DNA of 64,000 bases from Cellulomonas soli. Lineage in GTDB: Bacteria > Actinomycetota > Actinomycetes > Actinomycetales > Cellulomonadaceae. Position numbers and translations under genes: made by a program. This document shows, piece by piece, positions 25,188 to 32,908 of the stretch; position 1 is the stretch's first letter, and each line of letters starts with the position of its first letter. The notes beneath the pieces are model-generated. The model was not told the DNA's origin, made no database searches, and worked only from the letters and a program-made list of their open reading frames with translations. The stretch is taken from contig NZ_JACBZJ010000001.1 in assembly GCF_013409305.1 (NCBI RefSeq), positions 2,418,001 through 2,482,000 on the forward strand, given 5' to 3'.

Positions 25188-26117
25188 ATGGGAACCGACC
25201 ACCGATCTGTGAGCAACGTGAAGCAGAGCCAGGGCGACAGCGTCGACACCGACGCGCTCGTCCTCGCCAACCTCGCGCTCGTCGGCTACCACGTCAGCGA
25301 GCTCCTGCACCGTGTCCCCCCGACGGTGTCGCGCGACGAGCTGGCGTCCGCCGGCAGCCTCGCGCTGGTGCTGGCGGCCCGTGCGTACGACCCGTCGACC
25401 GGGGTGCCGTTCGCCCGGTACGCCGCGCTGCGCATCCGCGGCGCGCTCGTCGACGAGCTGCGCTCCATGGACTGGGCCTCCCGTGGTGCCCGCCACCGGG
25501 TCCGCGAGCTCGCCGCGACCTCCGAGCGGCTCACCGCCACCTTCGGGCGCACCCCCTCGCGTGAGGAGCTCGCCGAGGCGCTCGGCTCCGACGTCGAGAC
25601 GGTCGACCGCGCCCGCCAGGACGCCGAGCGTCGCGTGCTGTCCATCGACGCCACCGAGCACCCCGTCGCCGACCTCGTGCGCGACGAGTCGCCGAACCCC
25701 GAGGAGGCGCTGCTCGTCGACGAGCGCCTGCGCTGGCTCGGCGCGGCCGTGCACACGCTGCCCGAGCGGCTGCGGTTCGTCGTCGAGGGCCTGTTCCTGC
25801 AGGACCGGCCCGTCGCCGAGCTCGCCGACGAGCTCGGTGTCACGCAGTCGCGGATCAGCCAGCTGCGCACCGAGGCGCTGACCCTCCTGCGCGACGGCAT
25901 GAACGCCGGCCTCGACCCCGAGCTCGTGCCCGCCGCCTCGCGGCCCGACGGTGTCGCCGAGCGTCGCCGCCAGACCTACTTCGCCGCCGTGGCCGCTCGT
26001 GCCGCGCTCGCCCCCGCCGCCACGATGACCGCTCCCGCGGGCGTCCTGCCGACGCAGCGCACCGCCGGCTACGCGGCCGACCGCACGCTGGGACGGACCG
26101 CCGAGCTCACCGCCTGA
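25188..26117 (+). CDS. fliA: Flagellar sigma factor FliA (sigma-28 type)
   Basis: A sigma-70-family protein of about 309 residues. Region 2 reads ALVLAARAYDPSTGVPFARY and RIRGALVDELRSMDW, a hallmark of FliA/SigD/WhiG. Region 3 has RTPSREELAEALGSDVE. Region 4 has LPERLRFVVEGLFLQDRP and the recognition helix VTQSRISQLRTEAL. A tail of about 75 Ala-rich residues after region 4 is longer than usual. The start is unsettled: the ATG at 25188 and a GTG at 25209 both lack a ribosome-binding site. It should read the (C/G)TCA-N16-NCCGAT promoters in this window. No flgM is seen. Confidence 0.88.
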   Translation: MGTDHRSVSNVKQSQGDSVDTDALVLANLALVGYHVSELLHRVPPTVSRDELASAGSLALVLAARAYDPSTGVPFARYAALRIRGALVDELRSMDWASRGARHRVRELAATSERLTATFGRTPSREELAEALGSDVETVDRARQDAERRVLSIDATEHPVADLVRDESPNPEEALLVDERLRWLGAAVHTLPERLRFVVEGLFLQDRPVAELADELGVTQSRISQLRTEALTLLRDGMNAGLDPELVPAASRPDGVAERRRQTYFAAVAARAALAPAATMTAPAGVLPTQRTAGYAADRTLGRTAELTA

Positions 26118-26148
26118 CCTCCGACCCCGCACCTGGGGCGCAGTCCGG

Positions 26149-26176
26149 CTCACAACCGGGCCCGCTCGGCCGATCA
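26149..26176 (+). promoter_or_regulatory. FliA-type promoter of the glycosyltransferase gene
   Basis: CTCA at 26149-26152, 16 bases, then GCCGATCA at 26169-26176. Transcription would start near 26183. This rules out an upstream in-frame GTG at 26178 and supports the GTG at 26223. Confidence 0.65.
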
Positions 26177-26222
26177 GGTGAACGGGGTGCGCACCGGACC
26201 GCCCCGGGAGAGGGAGTCCGTC

Positions 26223-27782
26223 GTGCGTCAGCAGGCTGTGACCGTGTCCGCGGTGCTCATCGTCAAGGACGAGGAGGCCGTGCTGGCCGCCTGCCTGGCG
26301 TCCGTCGCCTGGGCCGACGAGATCGTCGTCTACGACACCGGCTCCACCGACCGCACGCGTGAGATCGCCCGGCAGTTCACCGACATCGTCGTCGAGGGCT
26401 ACTGGGACGAGGACTTCGCGGCCGCCCGCAACCGCGCGCTCACGCACGCCACGTCCGACTGGGTCCTGTCCATCGACGCCGACGAGGTGCTCGAGGGCGA
26501 CCCCCGGGCCCTGCGGAACCGGCTCGAGCGCGGCACCGCGACGCTGTGCACCGTGCTCGTGCAGAGCGTGCCGGTGAACGGCTCGCTGCCGCTCGCGCTC
26601 GCACCCGCCGCGGACGCCCACGCGGTCGCCCGGGTGTTCCGGCGCGAGGAGTACCGGTGGCACGGGGCCCTGCACGAGCAGCCCGCACGACGCGACGGCG
26701 CCCCCGAGCGGACCGCGGCGCTCCCGGACGTCAGGCTGCACCACACCGGGTACCTGGTGGGCGTCGTCGAGGGCAAGGGCAAGGCCGAACGGAACCTGCG
26801 ACTCGCGCTCCATGAGCTCGACGAGGCCCGCCGGCAGGGTCTGCCTGCCGTGGCGCAGGAGGAGCGGCGGATGCACGTGGCCCGCTCCACGGTGTTCACC
26901 GGTCGCCACCAGGACGCGCTCGACCTGGGCGCGGCGGTCGCCGACGGGACGTTCCTCAACCCTCGGCACGCGGTCATGCTCGCGCAGGCCATGCTGCTGC
27001 CCGCCGAGCTGGTCGGCGACGAGTCCGCGCTCGACCACTGGCTCGGCGTCTGGCAGACGCACGACGAGACCGAGTGGGCCGCGCGTGCCGCTCGCGCCCG
27101 TCACGCCGCCCGCCGAGGCGATGCCGAGGCCGCGCTCGACGCCCTGGCGCCGACACCGACGACCGCCGTCAACAGCCTCGGTGAGCGCTTCTCGCGCCTC
27201 GACTCGGTCACCGTGGAGGTCTGGGCGCTCGCCACGCTCGGCCGGGCACGCCAGGCCGCCCGGGTCGCCCGTGACGCCGCGGAGCGCGGTGTGGCGCCCG
27301 GAGCGCCCGGAGGGCTCGTCTCCGTCCTCGGTCGCGACCGGGTGCTCACGGTGATCGGTGCGCTCGACGACCGGCTGTGGCGCGAGTACGCCACGTGGTG
27401 CGTCATGGACGCCTCGCGCGACTCGCGCACGTTCCTCGAGTGCATGGCGCAGGCACGCCCCGGGGACGCGACCGTGCTCGGCTCGGTGGCGCTCCTCACG
27501 CCCGCCCTCACGCTCGAGGAGGCCGCGCAGTGGGCGGTCGCGTTCCGTGCCGCCGGGGCGGCCGAGGAGTGCCCGCTCGTGGCGACCTCGCTCGACGAAC
27601 GCCAGGACCCGCGGCAGCGCGCGCTGGCCGGTGCGCTCGCCTTCAGCGCGTACCACGACACCAGGGCCCTCGTCGGGCTCGAGCAGGCGCTCGCGCTCGT
27701 GCCCGAGGAGCACGCCGCGGCGCTCCTGGCGGACCTCGAGGTCGTCGCCCCGGGCCTGGTCGGCTCCGGCTCGTCCGTCTGA
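26223..27782 (+). CDS. Family 2 glycosyltransferase, candidate flagellin glycosylase
   Basis: A 519-residue protein. The first 230 residues form a GT-A fold: SAVLIVKDEEAVLAACLASV, then DTGSTDRTREIA and the metal-binding SIDADEVLEG, as in GT2 enzymes. The rest is helical and TPR-like, with many Ala/Arg helices. It lies between fliA and fliC in the same direction and has its own FliA-type promoter, so a role in flagellin or filament glycosylation is likely but not shown. The start has an AGAGGGAG ribosome-binding site about 7 bases upstream. Its stop falls inside a palindrome that reaches the fliC promoter. Confidence 0.85.
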   Translation: MRQQAVTVSAVLIVKDEEAVLAACLASVAWADEIVVYDTGSTDRTREIARQFTDIVVEGYWDEDFAAARNRALTHATSDWVLSIDADEVLEGDPRALRNRLERGTATLCTVLVQSVPVNGSLPLALAPAADAHAVARVFRREEYRWHGALHEQPARRDGAPERTAALPDVRLHHTGYLVGVVEGKGKAERNLRLALHELDEARRQGLPAVAQEERRMHVARSTVFTGRHQDALDLGAAVADGTFLNPRHAVMLAQAMLLPAELVGDESALDHWLGVWQTHDETEWAARAARARHAARRGDAEAALDALAPTPTTAVNSLGERFSRLDSVTVEVWALATLGRARQAARVARDAAERGVAPGAPGGLVSVLGRDRVLTVIGALDDRLWREYATWCVMDASRDSRTFLECMAQARPGDATVLGSVALLTPALTLEEAAQWAVAFRAAGAAEECPLVATSLDERQDPRQRALAGALAFSAYHDTRALVGLEQALALVPEEHAAALLADLEVVAPGLVGSGSSV

Positions 27783-27804
27783 GAAAGTCCTGCAGGAATT
27801 TCTC
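27781..27804. promoter_or_regulatory. 24-base near-perfect palindrome before fliC
   Basis: The left arm is GAGAAAGTCCTG and the right arm CAGGAATTTCTC; the arms are complementary except at one base pair. There is no spacer. It overlaps the stop codon of the glycosyltransferase gene and the CTC of the fliC -35 element. It may be an operator or an RNA hairpin that ends the upstream transcript. Confidence 0.5.
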
Positions 27805-27829
27805 AACAGCCTCCCGGCGGCGCCGATGG
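27802..27829 (+). promoter_or_regulatory. FliA-type promoter of fliC
   Basis: CTCA at 27802-27805, 16 bases, then GCCGATGG at 27822-27829. Transcription would begin near 27836. This copy, in front of the flagellin gene, anchors the interpretation of the other ten, because flagellin is the classical target of sigma-28. Confidence 0.75.
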
Positions 27830-27835
27830 AGGGGG

Positions 27836-27884
27836 TGTGCCCACGGAAGGGCTGCTCTGACCCGATTCAAGGAGGACGTTCATC
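27836..27884 (+). promoter_or_regulatory. fliC leader with two ANGGA motifs (candidate CsrA sites)
   Basis: The predicted leader holds ACGGA at 27843-27847 and AAGGA at 27869-27873; the second overlaps the AAGGAGG ribosome-binding site. CsrA binds ANGGA, commonly at paired sites, and in Bacillus it blocks flagellin translation in this way. csrA and fliW are both in this window. The sites are seen; binding is inferred. Confidence 0.45.
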
Positions 27885-29087
27885 ATGGGTCTCTCGATCA
27901 ACACCAACATCGCGGCGCTGAACTCGTACCGCAACCTGACCAACACGCAGAACGACCTGAGCAAGTCGCTCGAGAAGCTCTCCAGCGGCCTGCGCATCAA
28001 CCGCGCTGCTGACGACGCTGCCGGCCTCGCGATCTCCGAGGACCTGCGTGCCCAGATCGGCGGCACCAAGCAGGCCGTCCGCAACGCGCAGGACGGCATC
28101 TCCGTCGTCCAGACCGCTGAAGGTGCACTCACCGAGACGCACTCGATCCTGCAGCGCATGCGCACCCTGTCGGTGCAGGCGTCCAACGACGGTGGTCTGT
28201 CCGACACCGCCAAGGGCAACATCAAGGACGAGATGGACCAGCTCAAGACCGAGCTGACCCGTATCTCCGAGACCACGCAGTTCAACGGCACCAAGCTGCT
28301 GGACGGCAAGTACTCGGGCGTGTTCCAGGTCGGCGCCAACAACTCGGCGCAGGACAAGATCACGGTCGACGTCAAGACGGCCAGCGGCCAGGGCCTCGGT
28401 GCCGTGGGCCTGGGCGTCGACGGTCTGGACGTCACGGCCGTCGCGAGCAACGCCACCGCGGCGACGCTCACGACCGCTGCGTCGGCCGGTGTCTCGGCAG
28501 TCCTCACGGTCGACAGCGCCGTGGACTACTCCGACGACGACGTGACCAAGTGGACGGCGCTCAACGGCACCGTGTCGGTCGGCTCCAAGTCCCTCGACCT
28601 GTCGTCGATCGACTACTCCGGCGTCACCACGTCGGCCGCCGCCGAGGCCAAGCTGCAGGCGGCCCTCGACTCCACGTTCGGCACGAACGCCCTCGTGGCG
28701 GACGGGACGACCGGCACCGCCGGCATCGTGATCACCGGCACCGACCCGGGTGCCACGGCCACCGCTGCGGAGTCCGCCGCCGTGGAGCCGAAGTTCACGC
28801 AGGCCTCCGGCGCGACCGAGGCGATCGACCTGATCGACTCGGCCATCACCGAGGTCTCCAAGGTCCGTTCGGGCCTGGGTGCCGTGCAGAACCGCTTCGA
28901 CCACACCATCAACAACCTCAACGTCGCGGTGGAGAACCTGTCCGCGTCGGAGAGCCGGATCCGTGACACGGACATGGCCTCGGAGATGGTGTCCTTCACC
29001 CGCTCGCAGATCCTCTCGCAGGCCGGCACGGCGATGCTCGCGCAGGCCAAGTCGCTCCCGCAGAGCGTGCTGCAGCTGCTCCAGTGA
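27885..29087 (+). CDS. fliC: Flagellin
   Basis: A 400-residue flagellin. The N-terminal D0/D1 domain (about 1-140) begins MGLSINTNIAALNSYRNL and includes LSSGLRINRAADDAAGLAIS. The C-terminal D1/D0 (about 310-400) ends FTRSQILSQAGTAMLAQAKS and SVLQLLQ. The middle (about 150-300) is a Thr/Ser/Ala-rich surface domain that offers many O-linked sugar sites. The filament is built from this single gene here. AAGGAGG lies 8 bases before the ATG. It is followed by a hairpin at 29093 and by fliD. Confidence 0.97.
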   Translation: MGLSINTNIAALNSYRNLTNTQNDLSKSLEKLSSGLRINRAADDAAGLAISEDLRAQIGGTKQAVRNAQDGISVVQTAEGALTETHSILQRMRTLSVQASNDGGLSDTAKGNIKDEMDQLKTELTRISETTQFNGTKLLDGKYSGVFQVGANNSAQDKITVDVKTASGQGLGAVGLGVDGLDVTAVASNATAATLTTAASAGVSAVLTVDSAVDYSDDDVTKWTALNGTVSVGSKSLDLSSIDYSGVTTSAAAEAKLQAALDSTFGTNALVADGTTGTAGIVITGTDPGATATAAESAAVEPKFTQASGATEAIDLIDSAITEVSKVRSGLGAVQNRFDHTINNLNVAVENLSASESRIRDTDMASEMVSFTRSQILSQAGTAMLAQAKSLPQSVLQLLQ

Positions 29088-29092
29088 GCCGC

Positions 29093-29114
29093 GGGTCACC
29101 CCACCGGGTGACCC
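29093..29114 (+). terminator. Hairpin after fliC
   Basis: Perfect 9-base arms GGGTCACCC and GGGTGACCC with a four-base loop, six bases past the fliC stop. It probably ends or attenuates the abundant flagellin transcript before fliD. Confidence 0.7.
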
Positions 29115-29261
29115 TCGACCCCCGATGAGCTGACCGACCGGCGGTGGGTGGACGACCGTCCGCCCACCGCCGGTCTGCTGTACCCGCACCACACGCATCA
29201 CCCCGCTGGATCACACACAGCACCACCGCCCGCGCCGCCGGCGCACGACGAAGGACGAGGC

Positions 29262-30641
29262 ATGGCGACCCTGGGAATCGACGGACTCGTGTCCGGACTC
29301 GACACCACGAGCCTGATCAACCAGCTCATGGCCGTCGAGGCGAACCAGCAGACGCTGCTCAAGACCAAGCAGTCGACCGCCTCGTCGCTGGTCACCGCGT
29401 TGCAGACCCTCAACACGAAGGTCGCGTCGCTGGCCACCTCGGCGACCACCGCGTCCACCGCGGCGTCCTGGAGCAAGGCGAAGGCCACGAGCTCCGACAC
29501 GACCGTGACCGCCACCGCCTCGACGTCCGCGCAGCCCGCCTCGCTGAGCTTCCAGGTCACCGCGGTCGCTGCCGCGCAGTCCTCGCTCGCCTCGCTGCCG
29601 ACCGACTACTCGGGCTCGCCCACCTTCACGATCACGCACGGCTCCGGTGCCGGCGCCACGACGAAGACGATCACCGCGACGAGCACCCACATCGAGGACG
29701 TCGTCGCCGCGTTCAACGCCGACGGGACCGGGGTGAAGGCCTCCGCGATCAACGTCGGGACGTCGGCCGTCCCCGTCTACAAGCTCCAGCTGACCGGAAC
29801 CGCCTCGGGCGAGGCCAACGCGTTCTCGGTCGCCTACACCAAGGACGACGCCGGCACGCCCGTGCAGGCCGCGCTCGGGCTCACCACGACGAAGGCCGCC
29901 GCCGACGCGGCGATCACGCTGTTCCCCGGGGTGGTCGGTGCCGAGACGACGGTGAAGTCGTCCACCAACGTCTTCACGGGTCTGGCGACCGGCGTCGACG
30001 TGACCGTCACCGCCGCGACGACCACACCGGTGACGATCACCGTGGCGCGCGACACCTCGAACGCCAAGACGATGGCCTCCGCGCTCGTGAGCAACCTCAA
30101 CGTGGTGCTCACCGAGATCGGCTCGCGCTCCGCCTCGACGACCGGCACCGCCGACGACGGCACCGAGATCCTCAAGGGCGGCCTGTTCGCAGGCGACTCC
30201 TCGATCCGCACGCTGCAGCAGGACCTGCTCGAGAAGGCGTCGCTGCCGGTCAACGGCGTCTCGCCGTCGACGATCGGGCTCGTCATCAACAAGGACGGCA
30301 GCTTCACGTTCGACGACACGCTGTTCAGCGCCGCGCTCGCCTCCGACCCCGCCAAGGTCCAGGCCGTCGTCAGCGGTGTCGCCGAGCGGCTGGCCTCCAC
30401 GGCCACCGTGGCGTCGAACGCGACCAACGGCACGCTCACGCTCAACATCCAGGCGCAGCAGGGTGTCGTCAAGGACCTCGACGACCGCATCGCCGACTGG
30501 GACGACCGCCTCGCGCTGCGCAAGGAGTCGCTCACCAAGATCTACGCGAACCTCGAGGTCTCGCTGTCGAACCTGCAGGCCCAGTCGAGCTGGTTGACCA
30601 GCCAGCTCGCCTCGCTGACGTCCTCGACGTCCTCGAGCTGA
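29262..30641 (+). CDS. fliD: Filament cap protein FliD (HAP2)
   Basis: A 459-residue protein. It begins MATLGIDGLVSGLDTTSLIN, the conserved FliD N-terminus, and ends with the coiled-coil WDDRLALRKESLTKIYANLE and LSNLQAQSSWLTSQLASL. The Thr/Ala-rich centre forms the cap plate. FliD folds flagellin at the filament tip. The ATG has AAGGACGAGG about 4-10 bases upstream. No FliA-type element was found in the 174 bases before it, so it probably depends on read-through from fliC. Confidence 0.93.
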   Translation: MATLGIDGLVSGLDTTSLINQLMAVEANQQTLLKTKQSTASSLVTALQTLNTKVASLATSATTASTAASWSKAKATSSDTTVTATASTSAQPASLSFQVTAVAAAQSSLASLPTDYSGSPTFTITHGSGAGATTKTITATSTHIEDVVAAFNADGTGVKASAINVGTSAVPVYKLQLTGTASGEANAFSVAYTKDDAGTPVQAALGLTTTKAAADAAITLFPGVVGAETTVKSSTNVFTGLATGVDVTVTAATTTPVTITVARDTSNAKTMASALVSNLNVVLTEIGSRSASTTGTADDGTEILKGGLFAGDSSIRTLQQDLLEKASLPVNGVSPSTIGLVINKDGSFTFDDTLFSAALASDPAKVQAVVSGVAERLASTATVASNATNGTLTLNIQAQQGVVKDLDDRIADWDDRLALRKESLTKIYANLEVSLSNLQAQSSWLTSQLASLTSSTSSS

Positions 30642-30675
30642 CCCGCCGACCGGACCGGACGCAGAGGGGAACACC

Positions 30676-31143
30676 ATGTACGACGTCCGCCAGCGCTACC
30701 TCACCGATGCCGTCGAGACCGCCGGGCCGACCCGGCTGCTCACGATGCTGTACGACCGGTTGCTCGTCGACCTCGACCGTGCCGAGTCCTCGCTCCAGCT
30801 CGGTGACCGCGGCGCGGCCTCCCAGTGCCTCATGCACGCGCAGGACATCGTCGGTGAGCTCATGTCGAGCCTCGACACCGATGCCTGGGACGGCGCCGAG
30901 CAGCTGATGTCGCTGTACGGGTTCGTGCTCACCGAGCTCGTCGAGGCGAACGTGCACGCGGACGCCGGCAAGGTGCACGCGTGCCGCGAGCTCGTCGCCC
31001 CGCTCGCGTCCGCCTGGCACGAGGCGGCCGAGCAGGCCGCCGCTCAGCCCGCCGCCCAGGCGCGCGGGCGGGCCGTACCCCGGTTCGCCGCGGCCGAGGG
31101 CACCGACGACGCCAACGGCGCCGGCCTGCTCGGCGTGGGCTGA
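30676..31143 (+). CDS. fliS: Flagellin export chaperone FliS
   Basis: A 155-residue helical protein starting MYDVRQRYLTDAVETAGPTR, with LLTMLYDRLLVDLDRAE, the FliS core that binds the C-terminus of flagellin in the cytoplasm. An Ala/Gln/Arg-rich tail of about 35 residues is longer than in most FliS proteins. AGAGGGGA lies upstream of the ATG. It follows fliD by 34 bases. Confidence 0.9.
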   Translation: MYDVRQRYLTDAVETAGPTRLLTMLYDRLLVDLDRAESSLQLGDRGAASQCLMHAQDIVGELMSSLDTDAWDGAEQLMSLYGFVLTELVEANVHADAGKVHACRELVAPLASAWHEAAEQAAAQPAAQARGRAVPRFAAAEGTDDANGAGLLGVG

Positions 31144-31148
31144 CGGCC

Positions 31149-31601
31149 GTGCGCACCGGCCCCGGCACCGCCGCCGGAACCCGACTCGCCCCCGTCGCCC
31201 CCGCCACGCCCGTCGAGGGGCTCGTGCTCGACCGCACCGCGCACGCCCCCGGACGCACCGACCCGGACGACCGTGGCCGCTCCACCGGCTGGGACCAGGC
31301 CTGGGCCCGCGCGCTGGATGCGCTCGAGCTCGACGTCGAGCAGGTCGAGCGTGACCTCGTGCACGCGCACCTGGTCGAGGCCGACGCGCTCACCGCCCCG
31401 GCGCCCTGGCAGCCGCCCGCCGACCTCGGCCCGCTGCCCGTCAGCCTGCGCGAACGCGCGCAGGCCGTGCTCGACCGCCAGCTCGACGCCGCCCGACGCA
31501 CCGCCGAGGCGCTGGTCGCCAGCCGGCGGCACGCGCAGGTCAGCCAGGCCATGCGCCCCCGCCAGGTCGAGGTGCCCGTGTACCTCGACACCGACGCCTG
31601 A
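31149..31601 (+). CDS. FliT-position flagellar protein, unrecognised family
   Basis: A 150-residue protein with no family that I can name. After a Pro/Arg/Gly-rich N-terminus (about 1-45) it is mainly helical (WDQAWARALDALELDVEQVERDL; RERAQAVLDRQLDAARRTAEAL) and ends QVEVPVYLDTDA. It occupies the position of fliT, five bases after fliS, so it may be a small export chaperone. The GTG at 31149 is inferred from the spacing to the fliS stop. Confidence 0.6.
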   Translation: MRTGPGTAAGTRLAPVAPATPVEGLVLDRTAHAPGRTDPDDRGRSTGWDQAWARALDALELDVEQVERDLVHAHLVEADALTAPAPWQPPADLGPLPVSLRERAQAVLDRQLDAARRTAEALVASRRHAQVSQAMRPRQVEVPVYLDTDA

Positions 31602-31718
31602 GACGGGCGACGCGCGACCGGTGACGGCCCGACCGGCCCGCAGGTCAGCGGGTTGTCCCGGTTCGGGTCGGCCGATCGGGTGATCTGCCGCCCGTAGCCG
31701 GAAATCACCTCAGGACGT

Positions 31719-31746
31719 CTCACGACCGCAGCGCCGCGGTCGATGG
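31719..31746 (+). promoter_or_regulatory. FliA-type promoter of the flgB operon
   Basis: CTCA at 31719-31722, 16 bases, then GTCGATGG at 31739-31746, in the 224-base space before flgB. The leader would be about 72 bases. The long flgBC-fliEFGHIJ-fliK-flgDE run appears to start here. Confidence 0.55.
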
Positions 31747-31825
31747 GTGGGCTGAGCACGGATCGCTCACCAACCAGGCCACGGATGGGCCGCACCGCAC
31801 TGCACCTTGGGTGAGGGGCCTCGTC

Positions 31826-32173
31826 ATGGGCTTGTTCGACTCCGTGGGCTACGCCGCGCTCAACAGCGCGCTCGACGGCCTCGCGCTGCGCCAGCGCGTC
31901 ATCGCGGACAACATCGCCAACATCCAGACGCCGAACTACCAGGCGCAACGGGTGTCGTTCGAGGACGAGCTGGCCCAGGCGGTCGGCCAGGGCTCGGGAT
32001 CGGTGACCGCCACGGTCGCCCGCTCCCTGGAGCCCACCCGCGAGGACGGCAACAACGTCAACCTCGACACCGAGACGCTCCTCAACGTCGACACCAACCT
32101 CCGGTACCAGCTCGCGACGCAGGCCGTCTCGGGCACGTACTCGTCCATCCGCACGGCGATGAGGACCAGCTGA
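31826..32173 (+). CDS. flgB: Proximal rod protein FlgB
   Basis: A 115-residue rod protein starting MGLFDSVGYAALNSALDGLA, with the motif ADNIANIQTPNYQA at about residues 29-42, typical of rod and hook proteins. The C-terminus (VDTNLRYQLATQAVS) packs with the N-terminus as a coiled coil. The ATG at 31826 is chosen over a GTG five codons earlier because of the GAGGGG site. One base separates it from flgC. Confidence 0.93.
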   Translation: MGLFDSVGYAALNSALDGLALRQRVIADNIANIQTPNYQAQRVSFEDELAQAVGQGSGSVTATVARSLEPTREDGNNVNLDTETLLNVDTNLRYQLATQAVSGTYSSIRTAMRTS

Positions 32174-32174
32174 C

Positions 32175-32573
32175 ATGACGATCTTCGGCGCCATCGGCAT
32201 CGCGAGCACCGGTCTGACCGTCCACCGCAAGTGGCTCGACGCGGTCTCCGACAACCTGGCCAACGCCAACACCGCGACCTCCACCTCGGAGGACGCCTTC
32301 CAGCAGCGCTACGTCGTCGCCCAGGAGATGAGCGGCGACACCGGCGGCGTGCAGGTCAAGGAGGTCCTGCTCGGCTCCGCGGAGGGCCGGCTCGTCTACG
32401 AGCCGAGCAACCCGCTGGCCGACGAGGACGGGTACGTGAAGTACCCCGACATCGACATGTCGAGCCAGATGACCCAGCTGATCATGGCCCAGCGCGGCTA
32501 CCAGGCGAACGCCGCGGTGGTCGACCGGGCCAAGGAGACCTACCAGGCAGCCCTGCAGATCGGACGCTCCTGA
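32175..32573 (+). CDS. flgC: Proximal rod protein FlgC
   Basis: A 132-residue rod protein starting MTIFGAIGIASTGLTVHRKW, with the SDNLANANTATST motif and the C-terminal QMTQLIMAQRGYQANAAVVD block typical of FlgC. Its stop overlaps the fliE start by one base (TGATG). Confidence 0.95.
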   Translation: MTIFGAIGIASTGLTVHRKWLDAVSDNLANANTATSTSEDAFQQRYVVAQEMSGDTGGVQVKEVLLGSAEGRLVYEPSNPLADEDGYVKYPDIDMSSQMTQLIMAQRGYQANAAVVDRAKETYQAALQIGRS

Positions 32574-32908
32574 TGAGCATCGCCATCCCCGCCCTGTCCT
32601 CCGTCAGCGGCGTCGACCCGACCGCCTACCTGCAGGCGCTGACCGGCGCGGGCTCCGTGGGAGCAGGGTCGGCCGCCGGTTCGACCAGCGGCGCGGACTT
32701 CGCCTCCGTCCTGTCCTCGGTGGACTCGCTGCAGGCCACGCAGTCGAACGCGCAGGACCTCGCGGTCAAGGCCGTCACCGGTGACCTCGACGACGTGCAC
32801 GACTACACCGTCGCCGCGTCCGAGGCCTCGCTCGCGCTCGAGCTGACCGCCGCCGTCCGCAACAAGGCCGTCGACGCGTTCACCGAGATCATGCGGATGC
32901 AGGCCTGA
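32573..32908 (+). CDS. fliE: Hook-basal body adaptor FliE
   Basis: A 111-residue protein. The C-terminal half matches FliE (LDDVHDYTVAASEASLALEL and AVRNKAVDAFTEIMRMQ). FliE links the MS ring to the rod. The N-terminal half is Ser/Gly/Ala-rich and variable. It overlaps flgC and fliF by one base each. Confidence 0.92.
   Translation: MSIAIPALSSVSGVDPTAYLQALTGAGSVGAGSAAGSTSGADFASVLSSVDSLQATQSNAQDLAVKAVTGDLDDVHDYTVAASEASLALELTAAVRNKAVDAFTEIMRMQA

Noticed and set aside
25173-25201. CTCA-N17-ACCGACCA before fliA as an autoregulatory promoter
   Set aside because: The spacer is 17 instead of 16 and the -10 has C in place of T. It is mentioned with the leaderless finding but not annotated.
26178-26222. 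Glycosyltransferase start at the GTG at 26178
   Set aside because: It falls upstream of the predicted transcript start and has no ribosome-binding site; the GTG at 26223 does.
29093-29130. CCCGATGA just before fliD as a FliA-type -10
   Set aside because: No CTCA or GTCA lies 16 bases upstream; the region is dominated by the hairpin after fliC.
31651-31678. GGTT-N16-GCCGATCG before flgB, a second candidate FliA-type promoter
   Set aside because: The -10 is good, but GGTT does not match CTCA or GTCA, and a better site with the right spacing lies at 31719.
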